DNA of 64,000 nt, from NCBI RefSeq assembly GCF_945859685.1, contig NC_079147.1, positions 268,103,913-268,167,912 of the forward strand, in the 5' to 3' direction. Below, one piece after another: positions 33,901 through 43,254 of this stretch. This DNA comes from Eupeodes corollae. Lineage: Eukaryota; Arthropoda; Insecta; Diptera; Syrphidae. The first letter of the stretch is position 1; every line of letters starts with the position of its first letter. The position numbers and the translations under genes were made by a program. A model generated the notes under the pieces. That model saw only the letters and a program-made list of their open reading frames with translations, had not been told where the DNA came from and ran no database searches.

Positions 33901-36653
33901 TAGGTAAGTAAGTAAGTACTTCAAAAACAAAAGCTATTATAATTAATTGAAAATCTGTACAAAATATTATAAATATAAAGTGGCAATTTAAAAGGTTGAA
34001 GAAATTAAGTATTTAGGAGTTATTATTGATGAAAAATTAAGAAGGATTTTTCCAAAGAATAAGAAGTAAAGTATCTATGAATTGTGCAATTAAAATGTAT
34101 AACGTAATGATCAAACCACATTTTGAATATTGTTCAACAATACTGTTTCTGGGTTCTAGACAAATGTCAAAAAGGTTACAAAAATTGCAAAATAGGGGAT
34201 TGGGCTGTATTCTCATGTGTAATAGGTTAACAACAATACAACTTATGTTAGATACTCAAAAATGGCTAAACATTAACCAAAGAACATTAATGAATGTACT
34301 AATTTTTATCTTCAAAATGAAAAATAAAATGTTACCTAATTTCCTTTATAATGACCTAGTTTATGTATCTGAGTGCAAACACATAATTTAAGAAATGGTG
34401 GTGATTTCGGGCTACCATTTTTTACAACAAGTAGGTCGTAGAATATATCATGTCTAAAGGTTTTATATTATTTAATAACTTGCCTTTTGACTTAAAGTCA
34501 GAAAATAATTTGATTGTTTTTAAAAGAAAAATGATCTTATATATAAAAATGAATTATATTTAATTAAAAATATTCGTTTTTTTCCTTAAATTAGTTTTAA
34601 GTTAAAGATTGTAAAAAATAGCGGAAGCTAAATAAAGAATCAAATCAAAAAGTATGTATGATTCGATATCTTTTGTAAGGGCGAAAATAGAGGAGGTCTG
34701 ACAAAAAAAGTTTAAGTGTAGTTCTAAGAAAACTACATTGAAAAACTGCCTGACTTTTGCTTTAATTTCTTGAAAGATGCTTATTGTTTTTAACACATTT
34801 TCCAAGATTATCAATTCATTTTCCATTCGTTTTCACCAAGTTTGGTAGGTTTTTACCACTTTGCGTCGAAGACCACTGGAGGATGATTTAAACTGTTTTT
34901 AACTTAAAAAATAGTTGTCGAAAATACGTATTTTTTAAAGTAAAAAAAAATGGTAAGATATCAAATAAAGGCATCGGTATGGCAGATCCCAACAGGTTTT
35001 GTGACTCCATGTGTCAGTTCACTAAATGTGCAAAAAGGTAAGACGAATAGACAACCCGCTATATTCGTACTTTTATATTCAAATATCAAAAGATGATGAG
35101 GAGTCACAGGAGCAGTCAAACAAATATGGATGCACAATCTGCCCGAGGATGATGTCATTTCTGATAATATCTTCTGCAAATCTATCTGCGTTTGTTCAAT
35201 CGCAAATCTAACTACAAATATAACTTTATTAACATCAAAACACCCTTTGCTTATACCAGTCGACATTAGCCTTTTTTTAGCTCGATATAAGCTGCTTAAT
35301 GCAATCTTATTTACATGGTCTACGTCGAAAACCGTAAAATGTACTTTCATGAAAAATAACTTTTATTTATTCTATTGTTTAGTAAAGTCAAAAGTTTAAA
35401 CTGCAGAAGAAAAATAAATCGCTGTTTAAACAATCATTAGAATATTCGAAAGTCAGTTAAGAACTTTATGAAATGACCGAAAAGTAAAAATTTTTCACAA
35501 CCCGTACGACCGAACTACGATGTCTGTAGACCCGAATTTTTTTTCGAAGTGAATTAACCCCTATTAACAGTTTGTTTATGAAAGTTGGTAAACCATTTTT
35601 AGTTGAAACGTTGTTTTTAAGGAATATTGATTAACTTGTCCGATGTTGAAAATTTCGTTAATTTTTCAGAAGACTATTTTACATGTCAATTTAAATTATT
35701 TCAAAATAGTTTTATTTTACAGAATCGAACGTCTAAAATCATCTATAAGGAAAAGATTTAAATTAAATATAAAAAAATACAAATTAACAATTATTTTGCT
35801 GGGTAGTAGACCCCATTTTCAAAGCTTCTATAGAACCTAATGTGTTTGAAATCTATTAGACTTGACACGTCTATAGGAATCAGTACTTGTTTTGAAAAAA
35901 ATGATCTCGGTTTCCAAGTTCATAAAGCTTACGAGACAACAACTGCGTGGCAAGAACAATAATATAATGTACATCTATCAACAACAGTCTATGTAGAAAT
36001 TATTAAATCCAACTAAATTTGTATCGCAATCTTAGATATTTTATCGATCTAGCAAAACGTCCTGCATGTAAAACAGCTACAAGTAGGATACAAAAAACAT
36101 GTAAAACATCGAAGTAGAGCAGGCGGTAGTAGGTAATTTAGTGAAGCCAGAGCATGACTCATTATGGAATCACGCACTTTAATTACTCAAAATAGATAAC
36201 TAACTTAAAAGGGATTTTCTTAAATTTACTGTTTAAAGTATTACCTTAAAAACAACAACTTACCTAATACTAGTTTGTCCACCTAAATCCCAAACTTGGA
36301 ATTTTAGATTTTTATAAGTGACTTGTTCGACATTAAAGCCTATCGTTGGAATTGTTGTCACCACCTCACCAACTTGTAAACGATACAAAATTGTTGTTTT
36401 TCCGGCACCATCCAATCCCAGAATAAGAATTCGCATTTCCCTCGATCCGAGGAGACCCCGAAAATAACTAAAAACTCCACCTAAAAAATGGGATATTTGA
36501 TATTTATTGGAAGAAAATATAATAAAGAAAAAATCCATCATTGTTCCTTGTTCGATTTTTTTTTTCATTCATACTTTTTGTACTGCGTCCAGCATTTTAC
36601 TGTGATGTTTTATCGAAAAAGGAGACATTTAATTGGGTCGATTACTTACCCAT
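27969..36653 (-). CDS. Arl1: ADP-ribosylation factor-like GTPase 1
   Basis: Four coding exons on the minus strand: 36653-36650 (only ATG plus one base), 36480-36264, 28492-28381 and 28178-27969. They join in frame to 180 residues, the normal size. Gly2 is the myristoylation site (MGGVFSYF). The P-loop GLDGAGKT is at 23-30, the switch 2 motif WDLGGQ follows, and the guanine-specificity motif NKQD lies in the last exon. Arl1 recruits GRIP-domain golgins to the trans-Golgi. The 7.8-kb intron between exons 2 and 3 is filled with transposon debris, and the 202-bp intron before exon 4 is mostly a MITE. In Drosophila this gene (also called arflike/Arf72A) was found beside brahma, which matches the layout here. 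Confidence 0.96.
28240..28361. mobile_element. Harbinger-related MITE inside an Arl1 intron
   Basis: A 122-bp element with inverted ends sharing GATTTCTTGACA: GATTTCTTGACAGAGTTTTA on the left and ACGATTTCTTGACAAAATTT read from the right. The same core occurs at the tips of the Harbinger element at 6075-9133. The flanks are TTA and TAA, so the 3-bp duplication is imperfect. It fills 60% of the 202-bp intron 3 (28179-28380). Confidence 0.7.
28493..29567. other. Arl1 intron 2, first part; short direct duplication
   Basis: No gene. A 34-bp unit containing CTATATTCCAGTGATTTGAC occurs twice in tandem, at 29249-29282 and 29291-29324, with an 8-bp spacer. The rest is AT-rich with no recognised element. 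Confidence 0.5.
29581..29897 (+). mobile_element. tRNA-derived SINE, copy 3 (best preserved)
   Basis: The only plus-strand copy of the family. The tRNA-like head has TGGCATGATGGTTAGTGCG (box A-like) and GGTTCAATCCC (box B-like) at about 29595-29650. The body ends CGCCACCCCATTTGATTTTG. A perfect 13-bp target-site duplication, AACTCACATTTTT, flanks it at 29568-29580 and 29898-29910. The 61-residue open frame inside is fortuitous. Confidence 0.92.
30180..30400 (-). mobile_element. mariner/Tc1-type transposase fragment (second Asp and third-motif blocks)
   Basis: The minus strand reads CRQDGAPCHTARSTKPFL and, 17 residues on, LLDWPGNSPYMKPIKNVWEL. These are the second catalytic block (D in QDGAPCHT) and the NSPDLNPIENVWEL block of mariner-like transposases, the latter with substitutions, including E to K at the catalytic position. 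No ends are visible. Confidence 0.7.
30470..30620 (-). mobile_element. Non-LTR endonuclease-RT linker fragment
   Basis: The minus strand reads PWFDKEFMQAK followed, after a one-base shift, by AFLSAYRKY. This resembles the linker between endonuclease and reverse transcriptase in non-LTR elements (compare SWFDSSCKE in LINE-A at about 1690). It is only a short relic. Confidence 0.45.
31005..31200 (+). mobile_element. mariner/Tc1 N-terminal fragment
   Basis: In shifting frames the plus strand reads NTIVKLVKKFELLRQLSDVK, then NRSRTT, then SVDEKLGLSISRNTHKQYG. This is the paired-like HTH region of insect mariner/Tc1 transposases. It is decayed and lacks ends. Confidence 0.4.
31200..32550. other. 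Arl1 intron 2, middle part, nothing recognised
   Basis: AT-rich sequence. No ORF, inverted repeat or known repeat family that I can support. Confidence 0.4.
32748..33028. mobile_element. MITE family D with TAA duplication
   Basis: A 281-bp insertion in LINE-B. The ends are AGGCCCACCTATAATAGGCA and, read from the right, GGGCCCAACTATAATAAGTA. TAA flanks both sides (32745-32747 and 33029-33031). Removing the insert and one TAA restores an open reverse-transcriptase reading (TES joined to KILKKVVH). The 3-bp TAA target suggests PIF/Harbinger mobilisation. Confidence 0.85.
33572..33917 (+). mobile_element. LINE-C 3' end, 5'-truncated insertion into LINE-B
   Basis: A 346-bp insertion flanked by a perfect 13-bp duplication, ACTTCAAAAACAA, at 33559-33571 and 33918-33930. 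It encodes the last hundred or so residues of a different non-LTR ORF (GLRWLGHVERM, RGRPRLRW and RDRAGWRRM) with a stop at about 33886. It ends in a short GTAAGTAAGTAAGT tail. The 5' truncation, microsatellite tail and duplication are the hallmarks of target-primed reverse transcription. It happens to keep the LINE-B frame open, so one 211-residue ORF runs across two elements. Confidence 0.92.
34565..36263. other. Arl1 intron 2, last part
   Basis: Apart from the open frame at 34961-35350, I see nothing in this AT-rich stretch beyond the splice donor after exon 2 (GTAAGT on the minus strand at 36263). Confidence 0.45.
34961..35350 (-). other. Unidentified 129-codon open frame
   Basis: An uninterrupted minus-strand frame (MKVHFTVFDVDHVNK...) inside the large Arl1 intron and in the same direction as Arl1. 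It contains several cysteines and no motif I recognise. No splice or promoter evidence supports it, and the plus strand is also partly open here. It could be a fragment of a transposon protein or chance. Confidence 0.2.
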
Positions 36654-39600
36654 TATGATGAACTATTTATAAATGCAATATTAATATAAATTCGAACAAG
36701 AATTAGGGGCTGTAAAATATTTTAAATTTGATTTTTTCTTAAGTGTTCGGTTGTAAATATGCCGAAATATTTCTGTCCATTACTATTCCAAAAAAAATTT
36801 GACGGCAATCGCAATAAATTGTCAAATTTTTTGACGTTTGATTAAAGTTCAAATGACGTGTCGAACGTGTTTTAAAAAGGTAGTGCCATACTTTAATTTT
36901 TTATTGGAGGTTCAAAAGTCCACGTTTACATGAGAGAAGAAAAGTGAGTGGAGACTTTTTTTGTGGAAAAAGTTTTGAATGGATTTTACTGTGCTTCCTC
37001 TCGATTAGAAATGCAAATCATGTTCTGTTATCATTATTGGCAAATAGCTCAAGAAATTATTATTATTTTTATAAAACAAGTGATATCTAATAACATATTT
37101 AATATCTATAACTGGCTCCTTTTTTTTGTTAATTAAACTGAAGTCATAAAACTCCTTGGAATTTCTTCAATTAAGACCTTGAGCAAAAGCGATATTCCAT
37201 GGAAATGTTGGTATATGGGCATTTCCACAGTATTTTTAACTTTCATGTTACCACAGTATATTAAGCCTTAGAAATGAAATTGGCACTTTCTAAGTGGATA
37301 GATTTATGTATCATGACTTATTTCAATTATATAACCTACTTTTGACTTGATTGGATTAAAATTTTTAATTAAAATTAGTAAAAAATAGGCTTAAATATTG
37401 CAAATTTCAAGCGTACCAGATGCAACTTTATTAAGTTTTAGAAACAAAAAACATTTCAACGACCTTTGAAACAATTTAACATCATTAATTTATAATTATT
37501 TATAATATACACTGATAGAAAAACCTCGAAAGAAAGGTGTGCTACCATTTAAAAAATAGTACAAAGCAATTAAATTAGAGTACCTCCGTTTTTACAAATA
37601 TTAAAATCTGATCTTTTTCTCTATATAACTTTCTCAACGATCGATTCTGGTAGTATTTTATAGGCTTAAATTATTCTCTATCAATCAATAAATCAATTAA
37701 AATTTAATTGGATCATGTGCCTCTATTTAAAAATAAATAATGTCATTTTAAAGTTTAAAATTGAAAACGTGATTGGTATAGAATATGTGATTTTTTTAGC
37801 GGCACACCTATCGATAAGATCTTACAAAAAAATAAATGATTGTGAATGATAATTTTACGAATAATCAATAGTAAAAAAAAGCCGTTGATCGAAATTTTTA
37901 AATTTCAAAGTTTATACGACAGTACAAAATCAAATTTTTGTTTGAAATGAGGGTTTTTCATTGAATTCACACATATCCACTGCACTGCACAGAACTGAAG
38001 ATATTTATTAACGATGTTTCAAAATGAATCACGCAAGTATTTTCTTGTTATTTAGATGATAAACAACCAAGAAAATGTTTGTTTATAGATGTGCCTCAAA
38101 ATAAAAAAATTAAAATTTCAATTGCTGAAAATGAAAGATTCTGGGGAAATGCCTATATAAATGGATGCTCTTTCTTTATATTGCATATAGGTATATTTTC
38201 AAAATACTGTTATTGATGATTCATTTGTCTGATTTAGAGCAGCTACCGAGGGCGCTGGTTGAGTCAAAATTATTGGTCGAGAGTTAAGAATGACAGGGAA
38301 TATAACAGGAAAAAGTCTCATGTGAGGATGTGTTAAGGTTTCAGTAGTTTGATGATTTCAAAATGAAGAGAAAATATATGTGTTAACAGTTTACTAGGCT
38401 TTATTTCAACGTTATAAATGTTTTGCTTTAAGATATTCGTATTTGCTTTTAAATGTTTGTGAAAACTAAAAAATTAAAACGCAACGATTCCAAACTAAAC
38501 GAACAAAAAATTCGACTTCAAAAGTCATAAGAAATAGATTACAACGACAACAGCGCTTTTGCCAGCATAAAAACGAAAAAACATAATATTTAAGGAAAAA
38601 TTGAAAATACGAAATGATTAAACGGTACGACAGAGCCAAAGATTTAAATAAAACCTAGCTGATCCAAGAACAACCGTGTGTGGTAGGTGAGGTGGCTCTG
38701 TCGATTAATTTGAATTTTTAACTACCCCGAGCCAACGAGGTTCGGCTCCAGTTTTTGTGGGAAATCAACGAGCCAAGTACATAGTTTTGGCTGCCTACAC
38801 AAACTTTTATCATTATCTAACAATTATCTTACTATCTCAGTCTGTCTTATACAATAATTTAAGAAAACAAATCCTTAACTACACTTTCCTTTCTTTATTG
38901 TTTCTGGATAAGTTGCCAATTAACTTTTACTATAAGGATTTACCATTTTCGGCCATGTTTTCCTATTTATGAACTGCGTAATTTTAAGAAAATTGTATAA
39001 ACAAATATATTCAATGTTTGTATTTATTTTATAGAAGCCGATCCTCTTCATAATAAACTATTCTAGTTCACATACAATAGGTAATGAGCAAAGCAATTTC
39101 TTGAAGTTCTCTAATTGGTAACGGCAAAAAACTCAAGTTTCTTTGCAAATTAAAGTTGCTGAAAACTATTTTGCATGGTGTACGAGTAACCTATAATAGT
39201 CTTTTAATCGAAGACTTCAACGAAAATCAACTTTCAAATTATTAACCTTGGTAATAAGTTAAGGTGCTCACATCATTGTAATTTTGTATTTCATCTCCAC
39301 AACTGTTGAGGGCGCTGCGTCTATCAAAGTACTTGGTGGAGATTTAAGAATGAGGAGAAAATTCCTAAAGAAAAAATGAGAGGAGTGCATTTGTTTAATT
39401 TTCTTAAGCAGTAATACGTTTAATGGAGAAAGTAAATGTTTCACATAATAAAGTATTATTAAAAATAACAATATTTGTTTTAATAAAAAAACACATGTAA
39501 AATAATTTTCAAACACAAGAGCTGAAATTCGCACAGTTTTATTTTACAAATTATTCAAATTGGCAAAGAACAAATATGTAACTTGCAAAACATGGTTAAA

Positions 39601-39674
39601 AAAAGTATAGAAATATGACAGAGGTGCTTCCTGCTTTAAGTATTGAAAACATATTTTATTTTACTTAAAAGCCT
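36654..39674. other. Arl1-brahma divergent spacer, first part
   Basis: About 3 kb without a supportable gene. Two segments near 38240-38290 and 39300-39350 share a motif (GAGGGCGCTG, then TTGGT.GAGA.TTAAGAATGA), so a diverged direct repeat is likely. The Arl1 5' UTR and promoter must lie near 36654-36850. Confidence 0.45.
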
Positions 39675-40040
39675 TCATCAAATCTTAATTTTATGATATT
39701 AATTTGTTCATAAGCCATGAATATATAATTGCGCAATTAACAATTGAATATGTGAGAGATACATTCAAAATAACTCAAAACTATACTTTATTGCTCATTT
39801 CCCCCAAATTGCAATTTTTGACTTAAGTCAGTTTCAGTCTTTATACCTTTTCTATACCTTTTATACTACCCTTAGAATGAAACTGACTTAACTAAAAAAT
39901 TGCAATTTGGGGGAAATGAGCAACAAAGTATAGTTTTGAGTTATTTTGAATGTATCTCTCACATATTCAATTGTTAATTGCGCAATTATATATTCATGGC
40001 TTATGAACTAATTAATATCATAAAATTAAGTTTTGATGTG
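39675..40040. repeat. Long fold-back hairpin (two ~162-nt arms, 42-nt loop)
   Basis: The left arm, 39675-39836, and right arm, 39879-40040, are reverse complements with only a few mismatches. Shared blocks include CCCCCAAATTGCAATTTTTG and AACAATTGAATATGTGAGAG. The loop is 42 nt. There is no coding capacity. The two arms are so alike that they are either a recent fold-back transposon/MITE or maintained by conversion. If transcribed, the RNA would be a nearly perfect long duplex and a Dicer substrate. Confidence 0.9.
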
Positions 40041-40857
40041 TTCTTTTAGACTAATTTTTAAGATTAAATATAAAGCAGTTTCGAATAAAGTTACTTTATT
40101 GCAAAAATATTTCAGTATTTCTGTAACTTTTTACCAGTCAAGCCCATTTAAGACGAAAGATACCACAACTTATGATGGCATATTATTAAATCAGTCATTA
40201 TCTTACTATAAATTTCTACAAATCTTAGGGCGTAAATTAAAACATAAAAAATTAAAAATCCTAATAATATTATCTTGATAAAATTGATTACCGATATTTT
40301 AAAATATGTTTTTCTTTAAAATAATACCTTGTATGTATCTGTTGTGAGGATAATTTTATCATTTGGTAATTAATTTAAAAAAAGTACTAATTTTTTTCAC
40401 CACTAACCGCAAAAAGAAGTACTTTTTTCTGCGTTTTTTTATTTGTTTCTTTTTCTATTCACATCGAAACCGTAAAATCATTTCTCTTGAAGCATTATAT
40501 GCACTTACATAAATGTTAAGGCGCGCTCACACACATATAACGACAAAAGGTAGTTTCTATCAAAAACACTCTAATAAAGATATGTATAAATCAAAATCAC
40601 TCTAGTAAAGATATAAATCCTCAGTAGCCATATTGGTTTGACTAAAAGCTAAACCAAAAATCGGACTCATAAACTTATTTAAGTATGCCTGTGATTGCTC
40701 CTCTAATTTGATTAAACTTCCCCTAAAAACTTAGTACGTCATTCTATTTATGCGTGAAAACACATTACAAATACAACAATGGAAACAAATGGGTTTTGGA
40801 GGGTGATACGTACGAAGGATATATATCTTCATATAGAGTGTTTTTTTGTTTCTATTG

Positions 40858-41258
40858 TCTCCCTCGATCTCCTGCTATATTTACATATGTTCTTCTCTAT
40901 TTTCTATTTCTTAATTATTGTTGAATTTTCTCTCATTCTCCACTCTCCACAACTATTGAGGGGTTTAAAAAAAGATATCAATTATCTCCTCTCAGATATC
41001 GCGTCGTTCGTTCCTATTCATCATATTCACTTGCACACATAATGCAACACTTGCACCCATATAATGACAAAAGGTTGTTTTTATTGTCTTCCTCTATCTT
41101 CTACTACATTTATATATGTTCTCCTCTATTTTCTATTCTTTAATTATTATTATTTATTATTGAATCTCAACTCTCCACAACTATTGAGGGATAGGAAAAA
41201 AATGGATCAAATTTAATCATCTCGACGCCTCTCAGATGTCACTTCGTTCGTTCATAAT
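40858..41258 (+). repeat. Diverged tandem direct repeat upstream of brahma
   Basis: Two units of roughly 180 bp, about 40858-41040 and 41084-41258. Both contain CTCTATTTTCTATT, CTCCACAACTATTGAGGG, CTCTCAGAT and CGTTCGTTC in the same order. The units lie 0.7-1.1 kb before the brahma start codon. They also resemble each other in the sequence preceding the unit (ATAACGACAAAAGGT near 40537 and ATAATGACAAAAGGT near 41060). Confidence 0.75.
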
Positions 41259-41958
41259 AGTATTATACAAAATATATTTACAATGCTCACATGCAGATCA
41301 ATTTTTGTATTCATCATTGTATATCTGTCCAGTATTTTATTTCTCTCTCATTTAAACTTTCTTAATAAAACTTTTCTGCCTCAGTTCCCCCATCCCTGAG
41401 TGTTCAAAAAATTCCAGCGAGATTATATGATAAGACGTCAAAATGACATATCTCCAGGTTTACATTTTCATCTGAGAGTTTAAAAACTATCACAATTTGA
41501 TTTGATTACTGAACCATGCAAACAAAACGTTGTTAACTTATTGTTAAAGTTTCCAATTGGTGTAGTAGAGCCTTAAAATTTGTTTGCATTTTCTCTTCAC
41601 ATCTGGCAATGCTTTACAGTACCAACATCGAAAATACAAAATGTAAAGTCTTTATGCATAATAGAGGCGGCGGCCATTAAAGTTTTCATCGCGTCTTTCT
41701 CAATAAAATTTTCTCTAAAAATTTATCAAAAAACTACACAAAATCATCAAATTTTACATAAATAATTCCATAAAATTTATCCTCAAACATTTTCTTAGCA
41801 TTTAATTATCGTTTAAAGAACAACTCAAGTCTTTTAGTGCATTTTATTTCGGTTTAAAATGTGTAAGAAGTGAAGTCGCTCACTGACTGCTAGTGAATGA
41901 GTGTGTTTTTGTCTAATTGAGAAAAGTCGAATCGATTGTGCAGCACCTTCGACAGAAA

Positions 41959-42944
41959 ATGGCTTCGCCCTCGCCGGCAAATAGCCCAATGCCTCCACCT
42001 CAAGCTCCCAGTCCCATGGGACCGCCATCACAGAGTCCAGCACCCTCCCCATCGCCACATAGTCCATATCCACATCAGCAAGGGCCTCCGGGTCAACAGC
42101 AGTGCCCGCCTATTGGCCCGCCTCCGCACGGACCGCCACAACATGGTCCGCCCCAACATGGACCGCCATCAGGTGGACAGCACGGACCTCCGTCGTCAGG
42201 ACCGCACGGCCCACCACAACATGGTCCACCGGGAGGGCCGCATATTCCGCCACCCGGCCAACACGGTCAACCTCCGCATCACGGTCCGCCGGTTCCCCAC
42301 CCTGGCGCTCCATATGGTGGACCCCATTCGCATCCACACAACCAACACGGTCCTCCCGGAGGCCCGCATGGGCCACAAGGCCAACACGGTCCCCCACCTG
42401 GCCAACACGTCCAGCACGGCCCGTCGGCTCAGCATGGACCAGCCGGCGCTCATGGTCCTCCCGGATCTCATCCTCCAACCTCGCACGGGCCTCCCGGTTC
42501 ACATCCACCGAACTCCCATGGCCCACCGGTTTCACATGCTCCCAACTCACATGGGCTGCCTTCGGCCCCACATCCATCCGGCTCCCATGGTCCGGGTCTA
42601 GGTCATGGTCCTTCCTCACACGGTCCCTCTCCACATGGCCCATCCCCTCATGGGCCTTCTCCCCATGGACCCTCCCCACATGGACCTTCAGGCTCTCATA
42701 TTCAACAAGGAAATCAGGGTCCACCATCGCACATGAATGGTCCCCCTGGCCAACCGCCACAATCACACCATATGCCACCACATCATCAAGGAATGAGTAA
42801 GTTTTACTAAAAAAGGTGTTTATATGGAAAAGTTGTTAATATTTCAGTCATTTTATTTAAGGTCCTCACATGGGAATGCAAATGGCTCCACAAGGACCAT
42901 CAATGTCTCCAATGGGCTATCAATCGCATGCAATGCCATCAAAT
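41959..42944 (+). CDS. brm: Brahma (SWI/SNF ATPase), first two coding exons only
   Basis: The start ATG at 41959 gives MASPSPANSPMPPPQAPSP, which I recognise as the N-terminus of fly Brahma, the ATPase of the SWI/SNF (BAP) remodeller. Exon 1 is 41959-42796 (donor GTAAGT) and exon 2 is 42862-42944, again followed by GTAAGT. The phases agree (GMS|PHMGMQM). What is present is the disordered proline/glycine/histidine-rich N-terminus, with over 20 HGP triplets and a run of five near-identical HGPSP units at about 42600-42690. The HSA, bromodomain and helicase parts are absent, so the gene continues beyond an intron that does not end in view. Two inositol monophosphatase genes on the other strand follow. 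The open frame begins upstream at a non-ATG codon, and I use the first ATG. Confidence 0.93.
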
Positions 42945-43254
42945 GTAAGTAAACCTTCAAAAGTTATCAATTTTTAAATTTAAATGAAGTACAAGGAGTG
43001 GAATGGGGGTTCATTCCAGAATAGTCAAATCAGTTTTAAGAGTTGGTCAACTTGAGGGCATAGTTTTAAGCAGGTGGAGTGCAGAAAATTATTTTAAGTG
43101 GATCAGAAAACTGACCCAAATAGCTTTTGTTTATCTTCACATTTAATTGGCACTTGACTTATACCCAATAGTAATTTTAATTAAATTTTCTTTTTATTTA
43201 ATACATTTTTTAACAAATCTTTATATTTTTTGAGTATATTTGAATAAATTTATA

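Larger units (their letters stand above)
32555..34560 (+). mobile_element. LINE-B, truncated non-LTR retrotransposon split by two insertions
   Basis: A 5'-truncated reverse transcriptase. FLSMINESLRSGVFPSSWKE near 32600 is followed by a MITE (32748-33028), then VVHNQRQNYIEPN, then LGVPQGAMLGTLLF near 33350 and FADDALLYV near 33435, where the catalytic YADD-type box is intact. After a second insertion (33572-33917) the element resumes with a 3' domain, MYNVMIKPHFEYCSTILF, at about 34095-34150. Stops and frameshifts make it inactive. It sits in sense orientation to the plus strand, antisense to Arl1. Confidence 0.85.

Noticed and set aside
42102..42800. Long open frames in the other frames and on the minus strand
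   Set aside because: They come from the repetitive GC-rich brahma exon. Only the frame starting at 41959 matches a known protein and has matching splice sites.
42945..43254. Third brahma exon just after exon 2
   Set aside because: No proline/glutamine-rich frame with an AG acceptor was found before the phosphatase stop codon.
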